A stretch of 64,000 nt of DNA, taken from contig NZ_OX031157.1 in the NCBI RefSeq assembly GCF_943736995.1, forward strand, positions 186,001 through 250,000. The letters are read 5' to 3'. Positions within the stretch are counted from its first letter, which is position 1. Every line of letters begins with the position of its first letter. Positions 54,238 through 62,476 of this stretch are shown here, one piece after another. The DNA is from Sporosarcina sp. Marseille-Q4943. Its GTDB lineage: Bacteria; Bacillota; Bacilli; Bacillales_A; Planococcaceae. The notes under the pieces are model-generated. The model was given only the letters and a program-made list of their open reading frames with translations. It was not told the origin of the DNA and searched no databases. The translations under genes were made by a program, and so were the position numbers.

Positions 54238-54768
54238 TCAAGGTTGGATGCTTTCCATGTACGAAATGATTTCATCCTCGGTCATTTCTGTCGTGATAAC
54301 CTTCGTAATCCGTCCATCTTTATCGATTAGAAATGTCGTTGGAAGTGGAACAATATTGTACAGTTCCTTGACATCCTTCTTTTTATCGATAACGATCGGG
54401 AACGTCAAACCATATTGATCGCGGAACGTATCCACTTTCAGGTCAGACTCGGCAATATTCACTGACAATACATGAACTCCCTTTTCCTTGAAGGCATTGT
54501 ATTGATTTTCAATGTATGGCATCTCCCGCTTGCATGGAGGGCACCACGTTCCCCAAAAGTTCAGAAATACGCCTTCTCCTTTATAATCGGATAAACGATG
54601 CTTATTCCCTTCAAGATCGACGAGTTCAAAATCCGGAGCCTTGTCGCCTTCCGCCAGGACTTTGACTTTGTCTCTCGAAAAAATTGAAAAAAGAATAGCC
54701 GATGCCAGTATAACTAGAACTACGCCTCGGAAAATGAGGCGTGTCCGCTTTTTATTCGCCTTGGACAA
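54238..54768 (-). CDS. resA: Thiol-disulfide oxidoreductase ResA
   Basis: Membrane-anchored thioredoxin-like protein that reduces the heme-site cysteines of apocytochromes c outside the membrane. One N-terminal helix (about 11-28), then the thioredoxin fold with the active site WCPPCK (Cys76 and Cys79). Start is a TTG with GGGGG upstream. First gene of resABC. An extended -10 promoter lies at 54805-54813. Confidence 0.94.
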   Translation of the reverse strand: MSKANKKRTRLIFRGVVLVILASAILFSIFSRDKVKVLAEGDKAPDFELVDLEGNKHRLSDYKGEGVFLNFWGTWCPPCKREMPYIENQYNAFKEKGVHVLSVNIAESDLKVDTFRDQYGLTFPIVIDKKKDVKELYNIVPLPTTFLIDKDGRITKVITTEMTEDEIISYMESIQP

Positions 54769-54804
54769 TTAATAGCCCCCTAACGTAATAAGATTCCGAT
54801 TCTA

Positions 54805-54813
54805 ATTATAACA
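54805..54813 (-). promoter_or_regulatory. Extended -10 promoter of resA
   Basis: TGTTATAAT on the minus strand (54813-54805), that is TGn next to TATAAT, 37 bp before the resA start. No good -35 is present, typical of extended -10 or activator-dependent promoters; ResD activation would fit (inference). Confidence 0.6.
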
Positions 54814-54877
54814 AAACAAATATCGTAATAAGGATGAAGTCGTGATAGGTTTGTGAACATTTCCTTTTCCGTACGAT

Positions 54878-55609
54878 TTAACCGATTTTGCCTGTTTCTG
54901 CAAGTACTCTTAATTGCTTCACTTCATGTGTCGTCAATTCACGCGCTTCTCCGGCATTTAAACCATGAGTCGTCAACATCGCAAACGACTCCCGTCTCAG
55001 TTTTTGGACAGGACAGCCGATCGCATCGAACATTCTTCGCACTTGTCGATTCCGTCCTTCGTGTATAGTGATTTCAACAATCGCAGAGTTTGTCTTCTTA
55101 TCGAATGACTGCATTTTCACTCTAGCCGGGGCAGTCATGCCATCTTCCAGTTGTATACCGCGCTCCAGTCTTTTCAATGCATCGCGCTGAGGTATCCCTT
55201 TCACCTTCGCGACATACTTTTTCTCGATGCCGAACTTCGGATGTGTCATCAGATACGAAAAATCTCCATCGTTCGTCATAATGATAATCCCCGAAGTGTC
55301 ATAATCCAGCCGTCCGACCGGGAAGATCCTTTCTTCCACCATCGGAAGGAGATCTAGAACCGTTTTTCTCCCTTTTTCATCACTCACCGTAGAGATATAC
55401 CCTCTAGGTTTGTATAGCAAATAATAGACGAATTGCTCTTTGACTAGCTCCACGCCTTCGACTTCCACACGGTCTGCGCGTGTTACCTTCGTACCCAATT
55501 CAGTCACTACTTTGCCGTTCACTTTCACTTTTCCCTCAACGATGAGCGTTTCCGCTTTTCTACGAGATGCTACGCCCGCTTGAGCCAATACTTTTTGTAA
55601 TCTTTCCAA
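54878..55609 (-). CDS. rluB: 23S rRNA pseudouridine synthase RluB
   Basis: Isomerises a uridine in helix 93 of 23S rRNA (U2605, E. coli numbering). The 243-residue RsuA-family protein has an N-terminal S4 RNA-binding domain (ERLQKVLAQAGVASRRKAETLIVEGKVKVNG) and the catalytic domain with Asp in VGRLDYDTSGIIIMTNDG. C-terminal EGRNRQVRRMFDAIGCPV also fits. The start is TTG. In B. subtilis, spmAB precede it; here the dacB-like gene does. Confidence 0.94.
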   Translation of the reverse strand: MERLQKVLAQAGVASRRKAETLIVEGKVKVNGKVVTELGTKVTRADRVEVEGVELVKEQFVYYLLYKPRGYISTVSDEKGRKTVLDLLPMVEERIFPVGRLDYDTSGIIIMTNDGDFSYLMTHPKFGIEKKYVAKVKGIPQRDALKRLERGIQLEDGMTAPARVKMQSFDKKTNSAIVEITIHEGRNRQVRRMFDAIGCPVQKLRRESFAMLTTHGLNAGEARELTTHEVKQLRVLAETGKIG

Positions 55610-55659
55610 CTCGTCACCTTCCTTCTACCTCAAAAAATTATGTCATATTTCCTGCTAAA

Positions 55660-55694
55660 TGAAAAGAAGACCGACCTGTACGCAGTCAGTCTTC
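55660..55694 (-). terminator. Terminator of the dacB-like gene
   Basis: GAAGACTGAC pairs with GTCGGTCTTC around a 9-bp loop (one G-T pair), with a TTTTC tail on the minus strand, between rluB and dacB. Confidence 0.78.
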
Positions 55695-55726
55695 CCTAAT
55701 AATTTCTTATTTGATTCAATTTAGAT

Positions 55727-56725
55727 TCACTTGCGAATATCAATTTCAGCAGTGATGAGCAATTCATTATCTAGCGATACGGTCCAAGTCCCTTTCACTT
55801 TCCTATCCTTATTGCGCGGAATGTAGACGACATGGGATACCCTCTCCACCTCATCTTCATTTAATAGAAGCACAATCGGCCTTTTTAATTCTCCATCGAC
55901 TCCGGGAAGAATTTTGTATTTGCCTTTCTTCGCGACTGTGACGTTCTCGTATTTGTGGAATGTATCATTGGCCAATTGCTGATGGACGTTCCAGTCGTCT
56001 CCATTATTCAACGTGATAACGATCAATTTCTTGCCATCCTTTTCGAAGTAAGTTGCAAGAGTCCTTCCCGCCGCTTTCGTAAATCCTGTCTTTCCAGCTT
56101 TGACATGATCGTTTGTATGAATCAGTCGATGTTTATTGCGCCAGCTTCTCACCTCGTCCCCTTTTCGATAAACGAAGTTTTCCGCCGAAGCGATTTTTGA
56201 GAATTCATCATTTTTCATCGCAAAATAAAGCATTAAAGCTGTCTCATATGCAGTTGAAAGATGCCGATCATCATGCAGTCCTGACGGGTTCATGAACGTT
56301 GTCCGCTCCAAACCATATAATTCAGCTTTCTTATTCATCAAGTCGACAAATCCGTCAACCGATCCTCCCGCATGCTCCGCGAGCGCGTATGCGGCGTCAT
56401 TGCCAGACCGCAGCATAAGGCCATACAACAATGCATCGGAATCCATTTTCGTACCTTGTTCCAAATAAATGGACGAGCCTTCTGCAGATGCCGCAGCCGG
56501 CGAGATGACGATTTCACCGTCTGCCGTCCCGCTTTCAATGAATGTCAATGCTGTCCAGATTTTCGTCAGACTTGCAATCGGCAATTGGAGATTTTCATTG
56601 GAGCCATCCAGTAGGCGCCCTGTCTCCGCGTCAATAACCGCCCATGCACTTCCCGATGCCGCTTCTTTCGGGACTGCAGCCAATAAAACCGATAGGAACA
56701 GAACAATGGCTATCGCTTGCCTCAA
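55727..56725 (-). CDS. dacB: D-alanyl-D-alanine carboxypeptidase (DacB-like, PBP5*)
   Basis: Serine peptidase that trims D-Ala from peptidoglycan stem peptides; in B. subtilis DacB acts in spore cortex. The 332-residue protein has a signal peptide (1-22), SLTK catalytic Ser-Lys motif near 52-55 (IASLTKIWT), SGN near 108 (RSGNDAAYA) and KTG near 213 (AGKTGFTKAAGR). It starts at a TTG that overlaps the scpB stop. DacF is another member of this family, so the exact name is by position. The spmA and spmB genes that normally follow are not here. Confidence 0.88.
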   Translation of the reverse strand: MRQAIAIVLFLSVLLAAVPKEAASGSAWAVIDAETGRLLDGSNENLQLPIASLTKIWTALTFIESGTADGEIVISPAAASAEGSSIYLEQGTKMDSDALLYGLMLRSGNDAAYALAEHAGGSVDGFVDLMNKKAELYGLERTTFMNPSGLHDDRHLSTAYETALMLYFAMKNDEFSKIASAENFVYRKGDEVRSWRNKHRLIHTNDHVKAGKTGFTKAAGRTLATYFEKDGKKLIVITLNNGDDWNVHQQLANDTFHKYENVTVAKKGKYKILPGVDGELKRPIVLLLNEDEVERVSHVVYIPRNKDRKVKGTWTVSLDNELLITAEIDIRK

Positions 56726-57336
56726 TCATTGTTTCCTCCTTCTTCCGTTATTTCAAAGGCTTCTTGGAATTTTGTCATGAATAGATCTGTATCACCGAAC
56801 AGTTCCTCATCATCACCATCAGCTAATGGAGGCAGCATATCAATCGATTCCAATCCAAATCTATCCAAAAACAAATCTGTCGTCCCATAGAGTATCGGCC
56901 TTCCGCTGCCTTCCATACGTCCTTTTTCCATGACGAAACCTTTTGCGACGAGTGTCTGGATCGGCCCGTCCGATTTCACGCCACGCAAGTCATCGATTTC
57001 GACCCGTGTGACGGGCTGCTTGTACGCAATGATTGCCAACACTTCCATAGATGCTTGCGTAATGGAGTTCCGCGCAGGATTTTCGAGCAGACGAAGAATG
57101 TCATCTGCAAACTCGGCTTTCGTTACGAGCCGGTAATGTCCCCCGTAAAGCCTTAGCGTAATTCCCGAGTCCGGTCTTTCTTCATAATTCACACGCAGCC
57201 TCTCAGCGATGGCCGCCGCGGCATCTGTCTCCACTTGAAGGAGCGAGGCGATTTGACTTAACGTCAAGCCGTCATCACCTGCTATGAATAAAAAACTCTC
57301 CAACATTCCGGTGAGTCGTTCATCAATTGTTTCCAT
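56722..57336 (-). CDS. scpB: Segregation and condensation protein ScpB
   Basis: Winged-helix kite protein of the SMC-ScpAB condensin that compacts and segregates chromosomes. The 204-residue protein starts ERLTGMLESFLFIAGDDGLTLSQIASLL and has TQASMEVLAIIAYKQPVTRVEIDDLRGV, a family signature. It overlaps scpA by 14 bp and the dacB start, so the three genes are coupled. Confidence 0.95.
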   Translation of the reverse strand: METIDERLTGMLESFLFIAGDDGLTLSQIASLLQVETDAAAAIAERLRVNYEERPDSGITLRLYGGHYRLVTKAEFADDILRLLENPARNSITQASMEVLAIIAYKQPVTRVEIDDLRGVKSDGPIQTLVAKGFVMEKGRMEGSGRPILYGTTDLFLDRFGLESIDMLPPLADGDDEELFGDTDLFMTKFQEAFEITEEGGNND

Positions 57337-58084
57337 AGGTCTCCTCCCCTCCTACCATGACTGTCATTTTTCCGAAGTTATTATTTTGTTTTACGATAAT
57401 GTCAAGCCGTTTCATCAGTTCCAATAAGGATAGGAATGTTACAACTAAATCTTCGACATCATCTCTTTCAAATAAACTTTCAAAATCACAACTTCCGCCC
57501 CGCCTTTCAAGGGAGGTCATGATGTCGTCCATTTTTTCACTAACCGAAAGCTCCGACTTTGCAATTTTGGCGGTTAATGGAGCACGTAGCTTCCGTCGTT
57601 CGAGCATTTTTTGGAATGCGCCGATCAAGTCGAAGACGTTCATTTTTTCTTCCGGTACCGATACGGCCACTTCCCCAAATTCTGATAAGTCGCCTGGCAG
57701 CTTCGTGAAATGTACCGCCCGATCGTCGGCCGACTCCTTCAATGAATTTGCCGCTTCCTTATATTTTTTGTATTCTATCAAACGGGCAACCAATTCATCC
57801 CGTGGATCTTCCTCGATGTGGTAATCGTTGTCTTCATCCAATACTTCACCTTCATGAACCGGTAAAAGCATTTTGCTCTTGATTTCGATTAAGGTGGCTG
57901 CCAGTACCAAATACTCGCTAAGTTCATCCAGCTCCAAAACCCGCATCGTATGAAGATGCTCTATGTACTGATTTGTCAGCTCAGCCATCGGAATATCATA
58001 GATATCGATTTCAAGTCGGTTGATTAAATGTAATAATAGATCAAGAGGCCCTTCAAACGCCTCTAACTTTACTTTATAAGTCAT
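57323..58084 (-). CDS. scpA: Segregation and condensation protein ScpA
   Basis: Kleisin subunit that bridges SMC heads. The 253-residue protein begins TYKVKLEAFEGPLDLLLHLINRLEIDIYDIPMAELT, the N-terminal SMC-neck binding helices, and ends with a winged helix (CDFESLFERDDVEDLVVTFLSLLELMKRL). The ATG at 58084 has GGAGGAG 6 bp upstream; the longer frame is not needed. First gene of the scpAB-dacB unit. Confidence 0.95.
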   Translation of the reverse strand: MTYKVKLEAFEGPLDLLLHLINRLEIDIYDIPMAELTNQYIEHLHTMRVLELDELSEYLVLAATLIEIKSKMLLPVHEGEVLDEDNDYHIEEDPRDELVARLIEYKKYKEAANSLKESADDRAVHFTKLPGDLSEFGEVAVSVPEEKMNVFDLIGAFQKMLERRKLRAPLTAKIAKSELSVSEKMDDIMTSLERRGGSCDFESLFERDDVEDLVVTFLSLLELMKRLDIIVKQNNNFGKMTVMVGGEETYGNN

Positions 58085-58115
58085 ATAACTCCTCCAGTAA
58101 TACAATTCTATCCTT

Positions 58116-58439
58116 TGATTTCCGCTACAGGCGGACGCTTTCCGCGGGCAAGCACCGAGCCAATCGAACAGCGGAGGGTTCGATTTGCCTTAATTTCTGC
58201 GCTTGTTGCAGAAATTAAGGCAGCCTACACGGTGCTCGTAACGCTTCGCTTTTACTCGCAAAAGCCGTTCTTCGTTACGGCAAGTGCAAAGAGGTGCTCG
58301 TAACGCTTCGCTTTTACTCGCAAAAGCCGTTCTTCGTTACGGCAAGTGCAAAGAGGTGCTCGTAACGCTTCGCTTTTACTCGCAAAAGCCGTTCTTCGTT
58401 ACGGCTTTCGCAGGAGTCGCCGCCTTTCGCTTCAATCAA
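58116..58439 (+). repeat. Family B repeat (copy 5) with amplified 62-bp cores
   Basis: Full family B element: GATTTCCGCTACAGGCGGAC, GCTTTCCGCGGGC, AATCGAACAGCGGAGGGTTC hairpin, TTAATTTCTG...CAGAAATTAA hairpin, then the tandem cores, ending GGAGTCGCCGCCTTTCGC. It lies between divergent scpA and the DUF309 gene and fills nearly the whole 418-bp gap. Confidence 0.88.
58231..58404 (+). repeat. Identical 62-bp tandem repeat (2.8 copies)
   Basis: Units start at 58231, 58293 and 58355. The first two are identical over 62 bp and the third is identical for 50 bp. Each contains CGTAACG...CGTTACG and the inner pair GCTTTT...AAAAGC, so each unit can form a nested hairpin. Lack of differences points to recent expansion or correction. 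Confidence 0.9.
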
Positions 58440-58502
58440 CAAGAGAATTCTATTCAATATGTAAACGATTGATTTCAAAATAAATAAAAAGGAATGATTC
58501 AA

Positions 58503-59015
58503 GTGCATCCATATTATCATCCGCTATTCTTAAATTTTATTGTTTATTTCAATAGGAATCAAGACTACTTCGAGTGCCATGAAGTGCTTGAAGAGTATTG
58601 GAAATCCACTCCAAATTATACGAAAGATCATCCACTTACTGCTTTTATCCTCTTATCGACAGGACTTTACCATTGGAGGAGGGGCAATGTGGACGGAGCG
58701 CATCGCACACTCGTAAAGGCTGCGAACAGGATGCGTGACTTTCCTAATTTTGATACTCGTTACACAGAGGCCTTGGATTATCGGCAGCTTGTACAGGATA
58801 CGGAAAGAGTCATCAGCAAAGTGGAAAAAGAAGAAGCTTTTTCTCCGTTCACGATTCTGTTGACATCTGCATCTCTTCAACGCTCTGTCGATGAGGTTGC
58901 CTCCTCCATGGATCTTCTCCCTGCTGGAAGCGATGCTGTCATTCATAAACATATGCTTCGGGATCGGTCCGATATTCTCGCGGAACGCGAAAAGAAAAAG
59001 CGCAGACCACAATGA
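58503..59015 (+). CDS. DUF309 protein (YpuF-like)
   Basis: Cytoplasmic all-helical protein of unknown function, 170 residues. The YFECHEVLEEYWK motif near residue 20 and AFILLSTGLYHWRRGN near 48 define the DUF309 family, with conserved His, Glu and Trp that suggest a metal or ligand site. A GTG at 58503 has AAGGA 9 bp upstream; an ATG three codons earlier is too close to it. It is on the plus strand between scpA and ribT and ends in a terminator. Confidence 0.85.
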   Translation: MHPYYHPLFLNFIVYFNRNQDYFECHEVLEEYWKSTPNYTKDHPLTAFILLSTGLYHWRRGNVDGAHRTLVKAANRMRDFPNFDTRYTEALDYRQLVQDTERVISKVEKEEAFSPFTILLTSASLQRSVDEVASSMDLLPAGSDAVIHKHMLRDRSDILAEREKKKRRPQ

Positions 59016-59030
59016 TCTGCGCCTTTTCTC
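58995..59030. terminator. Bidirectional terminator between the DUF309 gene and ribT
   Basis: GCGCAGA, short loop, TCTGCGC with A and T runs at each side. It overlaps the last codons of the DUF309 gene and meets the ribT stop, so it can serve both convergent genes. Confidence 0.85.
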
Positions 59031-59400
59031 ATTCGGATTGTTGTTGTTCTTCCTTTTGAAGGCATTTTTCCAAGAACGACTCTGTATACTCATTACTCTT
59101 ACATTCCAAACCGGGAAAAAGTTCTCCGAGCTTCACGATTATCTTGCTACCGATCCCCTCTCCACGGAATGAAGGATTGACTGAAAGGTGCATTACGGTG
59201 TATGAATCTACGTCCAATATGATTCCGACGAGGCCGATGAAATCTTCTCCTTGCTTCAGAAGATACAACTGCCAGTCTTCGTCATTTTCATACTGATGGA
59301 TCGTTTCCTGCAATTTTTTTACAGACTTTTCTCCTGGCATATAAGAAAGCAAGCCCATGGCGATTTTCTCATACGCCTTCTTGTAACGTAAAAGCATCAT
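59029..59400 (-). CDS. ribT: GNAT-family acetyltransferase RibT
   Basis: Small N-acetyltransferase of 123 residues with the acetyl-CoA motif FRGEGIGSKII near residue 78-88 and the preceding beta strand VMHLSVNP. In B. subtilis it ends the ribDEAHT operon, but its substrate is not settled. Here it stands alone without the riboflavin genes. AAGGGA precedes the ATG. Upstream 59401-59529 holds no gene that I can support, only a weak hairpin. Confidence 0.85.
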   Translation of the reverse strand: MMLLRYKKAYEKIAMGLLSYMPGEKSVKKLQETIHQYENDEDWQLYLLKQGEDFIGLVGIILDVDSYTVMHLSVNPSFRGEGIGSKIIVKLGELFPGLECKSNEYTESFLEKCLQKEEQQQSE

Positions 59401-59529
59401 AGAAATCCCTTCTTTTCAAAAAATCCTCAGGCTACGGCGAAGTGGCCGCTAATCCGCTTAAAAAGGGGCTGTCGCCGAATTATGTTAATCGTACATGATA
59501 GCTAAGGCTTTTTCAATGATAGAGAAAGT

Positions 59530-59637
59530 TCATTTATTTGGACCGGCAAAAGGGGCAATAAAGTACCAGTACACTGCCCCCCAAATGATTGCAGCAATGA
59601 CCATCAGTATGAAAAGGGTCATATTGCGTCTTTTCAT
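59530..59637 (-). CDS. 35-residue membrane peptide coupled to lysA
   Basis: An ORF below the usual size limit. The ATG at 59637 overlaps the lysA stop in the ATGA arrangement, with AGGA about 10 bp upstream. The peptide starts MKRRNMT, then has one hydrophobic helix (LFILMVIAAIIWGAVYWYF, about 8-26) and ends IAPFAGPNK. This is the standard shape of a small single-pass membrane protein with a basic N-in start. I know no name for it. Confidence 0.68.
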   Translation of the reverse strand: MKRRNMTLFILMVIAAIIWGAVYWYFIAPFAGPNK

Positions 59638-60962
59638 GATGGAATTTCCTGTTCTGTCCTCTGTAACGGGATATCCAGCCTGATAACATCTTCATACGTT
59701 TCTCTGCGGACTACCAATTGATGGTTTCCATTTTCGCAAAATACGATTGCTGGCTTTGGAAGACGGTTATAATTGCTCGCCATGGAATATGTGTAAGCTC
59801 CTGTACAGAAAACGGCAATGATATCCCCTTCCTCAGGCTCCGCGATATACGCATCTTCAATCAATTTGTCTCCGGATTCACAACATTTACCCGCTATTGT
59901 CACTTTATCCGAATGAGGATCCAACATTCTGTTTGCCGTCGCCGCTGTATATTTCGCCTCATACAATGCAGGACGGATATTGTCTGACATCCCGCCATCA
60001 ACAGCTACATAAGTCCTTGTACCCGGCACTTCCTTACTGCTTCCTACAGTATAAAGAGTGGTGCCGGCATCTCCGACAAGCGATCTGCCCGGTTCAATCC
60101 AAATCTCCGGTAACGGATAATTATGTTGGCGCGTCATGGAAAGCACAACATCTTCCATCTCCTCAACATAAGCGGAAGGATGGAGCGGTTTATCCTCTTC
60201 CGTGTACCTGATGCCAAAACCGCCGCCCAAGTTAAGTACCGTACAAACGAATTTGAACTTCTGCCGCCATTCGATCATCTTTTCCATTAGTGCTTCCGCC
60301 GCAAAACGGAATGCGTCCGTTTCAAAGATTTGGGAACCGATATGGCAATGCATTCCGAGCATGTTAATGTAAGGGTGATTATATAACTTGAGAAATGCAT
60401 CATCAGCCTGGCCATTTTTCAAATCGAAACCGAATTTCGAATCCTCTTGCCCGGTCGTGATATAGTCATGGGTTGAAGCATGTACCCCTGGAGTGACACG
60501 CAACAGAACATTCATCTTTTCTTTGCGCGATTCCGAAATCTCCTTAAGCATTTCGATTTCCAAGAAATTATCAACTACGATACATCCGATTTTTTCATCG
60601 AAAGCGAATTGTAATTCCGTGTAACTTTTATTATTCCCATGAAAATGAATTTTTTCCCGAGGGAAATCCGCAGCCGCCGCAGTATATAGCTCCCCACCGG
60701 ATACAACATCCAAAGAGAGGCCCATCTGCTTTGCAATTTCATAGATGGCTATGGAAGAAAAAGCTTTGCTTGCATATGCAACTTGGGCTTTAATGCCCGC
60801 TTTTGCAAAAGTTTCCTTGAACGCTGCAGCACGTTCTCTGAATAGCGCGATGTCATAGACAAGCAATGGCGTGCCATACATATGTGCAAGGTCTACTGTA
60901 TCTACTCCGCCTATCGTCAAGTGGCCAAGATTGTTCACCGATTGAGTTCCATATAGATGCAT
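59634..60962 (-). CDS. lysA: Diaminopimelate decarboxylase LysA
   Basis: PLP enzyme that decarboxylates meso-diaminopimelate to lysine, the last pathway step. The 442-residue protein has the Schiff-base lysine in VAYASKAFSS near residue 60, GMHCHIGSQIF near 200, GGGFGIRY near 240, EPGRSLVGDAG near 280 and CCESGDKL near 350. GGAGG stands 7 bp before the ATG at 60962 (an earlier ATG is too close). It lies after spoVAF as in B. subtilis. Confidence 0.97.
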   Translation of the reverse strand: MHLYGTQSVNNLGHLTIGGVDTVDLAHMYGTPLLVYDIALFRERAAAFKETFAKAGIKAQVAYASKAFSSIAIYEIAKQMGLSLDVVSGGELYTAAAADFPREKIHFHGNNKSYTELQFAFDEKIGCIVVDNFLEIEMLKEISESRKEKMNVLLRVTPGVHASTHDYITTGQEDSKFGFDLKNGQADDAFLKLYNHPYINMLGMHCHIGSQIFETDAFRFAAEALMEKMIEWRQKFKFVCTVLNLGGGFGIRYTEEDKPLHPSAYVEEMEDVVLSMTRQHNYPLPEIWIEPGRSLVGDAGTTLYTVGSSKEVPGTRTYVAVDGGMSDNIRPALYEAKYTAATANRMLDPHSDKVTIAGKCCESGDKLIEDAYIAEPEEGDIIAVFCTGAYTYSMASNYNRLPKPAIVFCENGNHQLVVRRETYEDVIRLDIPLQRTEQEIPS

Positions 60963-61024
60963 ATTCATTCCTCCAAGTCATGTTGTTAAAACTTTATCAT
61001 AACTGGAAGCCAGGAATCAATCCT

Positions 61025-62473
61025 CTATGAAAGCCTATCCCGGTCAGGCGCGTCCGTAATAAATGGCCGCGGTGCATCGACCGTCATCGGATAGCGTATA
61101 ATAACGCGCTTCATCGCTTCAGGGAAAAACGGTAATGCTGGCCATAAGTACGGAACGCCCATCGGTTTGAGGGATGCCAAATAATAAAACAGGAAAACGA
61201 TTCCTAAGAAGAAACCCGGAGCCCCGAGAAGTCCCGTCAATATAAGTATGAAAATCCTGAACACTTTTGTCGTGATGCTCAATTCGAACGACGGTATCGC
61301 AAAAGTGAAGATCGCGCTAACCGCAACGTACAATATGACTTCTCCTGTAAAAAGACCGACATCGATCGCCACTTGGCCGATTACGATCGCCGCTACGAGA
61401 CCCATTGCGGTCGTCATCGGGGAAGGGGTATGGATGGCCGCCATCCGTAAAACTTCAATTCCAATATCCGCTATTAACAACTGGACGAGCAGAGGGACGG
61501 AACCGGGATCATTCGGACCGATATAACTGAGCGAAATCGGTAAATATTGCTGGTATGTCGCAAGTAAATACCAAAATGGGAGCAATAAGAGACTGAGCGA
61601 TGCTCCCAGCAGACGAATCCATCGGACAAATGTCCCGATGAATGGCGCTTGGCGATATTCTTCCGCATGCTGCAAATGATGAAAGATCGTCGCAGGCACC
61701 AAAATGGCAGATGGTGATGTATCGACGATGATAGCGATATGGCCCTCTAGAAGATGGGCGGCACAAATATCGGGACGTTCTGTGAAACGGACAAAAGGCA
61801 TCGGATGAAAGCGCTGCTTAAACAGGAATTCTTCCAACGATTTGTCCGTCATTGTAAGTCCATCATGCTTGATATCATCAAGCCTTTCACGGATGTAGGA
61901 AAGGTGTTCCTCGCTGGCAGCCCCTTTCATAAACGTGATTGCGACATCCGTCTTGCCGTTTACAGTTGTCTGATGCATTTCAAAGCGAAGGTTTTCCGTC
62001 CTCAGTCGCCTTCTGACTAAAGCCGTATTCGTAATGATGTTTTCAGTAAAACCATCCCTTGATCCCCGAATGACTTTTTCAGTGTCCGGCTCTTCAGGAG
62101 ACCTTCCAGGATAGCTTCGGATATCCCCGATGAATACAAAACCATCGGGGAGCACGAAGCCGACCTGTCCACTTAATACGTTATTGAGCAGTTTCTCTTT
62201 CTCATCGACATCCGACAAAGCATAATAAGGAAAATACGTTAGGAACCATTCAGGATCATCCCTGTTCCCCTCTTCAGGATGTATACCTTCTTGCATTTCC
62301 GTCAATAGCGTCGTCAAAGTTCCTCCATCAACGAGGCCGTTAATGTAAAACAACAATGTAGGCATACCCCATAAATGCACGGTCTTCGCCGTCGCATCAA
62401 ACGTTTCATTAATGCCGAATTTACTATGGAACCATTCTTCTCCGTCTTTCAAAGATGTAAATAGCTTAGCCAT
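61025..62473 (-). CDS. spoVAF: Stage V sporulation protein AF (SpoVAF, GerA-like)
   Basis: GerA-A family membrane protein of 482 residues, found in the spore inner membrane with SpoVA proteins. It has a large N-terminal cytoplasmic domain (1-280, including FVFIGDIRSYPGRSPEEPDTEKVIRGSRDGF), then about five transmembrane helices with SLSYIGPNDPGSVPLLVQLLIADIGIEVLR. It starts 3 bp after sigF. The spoVAA to spoVAE genes, which normally lie between, are absent; elsewhere in the genome is the likely place. Expression by sigmaG is expected from family knowledge. Confidence 0.92.
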   Translation of the reverse strand: MAKLFTSLKDGEEWFHSKFGINETFDATAKTVHLWGMPTLLFYINGLVDGGTLTTLLTEMQEGIHPEEGNRDDPEWFLTYFPYYALSDVDEKEKLLNNVLSGQVGFVLPDGFVFIGDIRSYPGRSPEEPDTEKVIRGSRDGFTENIITNTALVRRRLRTENLRFEMHQTTVNGKTDVAITFMKGAASEEHLSYIRERLDDIKHDGLTMTDKSLEEFLFKQRFHPMPFVRFTERPDICAAHLLEGHIAIIVDTSPSAILVPATIFHHLQHAEEYRQAPFIGTFVRWIRLLGASLSLLLLPFWYLLATYQQYLPISLSYIGPNDPGSVPLLVQLLIADIGIEVLRMAAIHTPSPMTTAMGLVAAIVIGQVAIDVGLFTGEVILYVAVSAIFTFAIPSFELSITTKVFRIFILILTGLLGAPGFFLGIVFLFYYLASLKPMGVPYLWPALPFFPEAMKRVIIRYPMTVDAPRPFITDAPDRDRLS

Positions 62474-62476
62474 GTA

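Noticed and set aside
58231..58404. Regularly spaced repeats resembling a CRISPR array
   Set aside because: The units are contiguous 62-bp tandem copies without unique spacers, and no cas gene is nearby.
59401..59480. Terminator between ribT and the small lysA-linked ORF
   Set aside because: A GGC-rich hairpin with a short T run is visible, but the stem has mismatches and spacing is poor.
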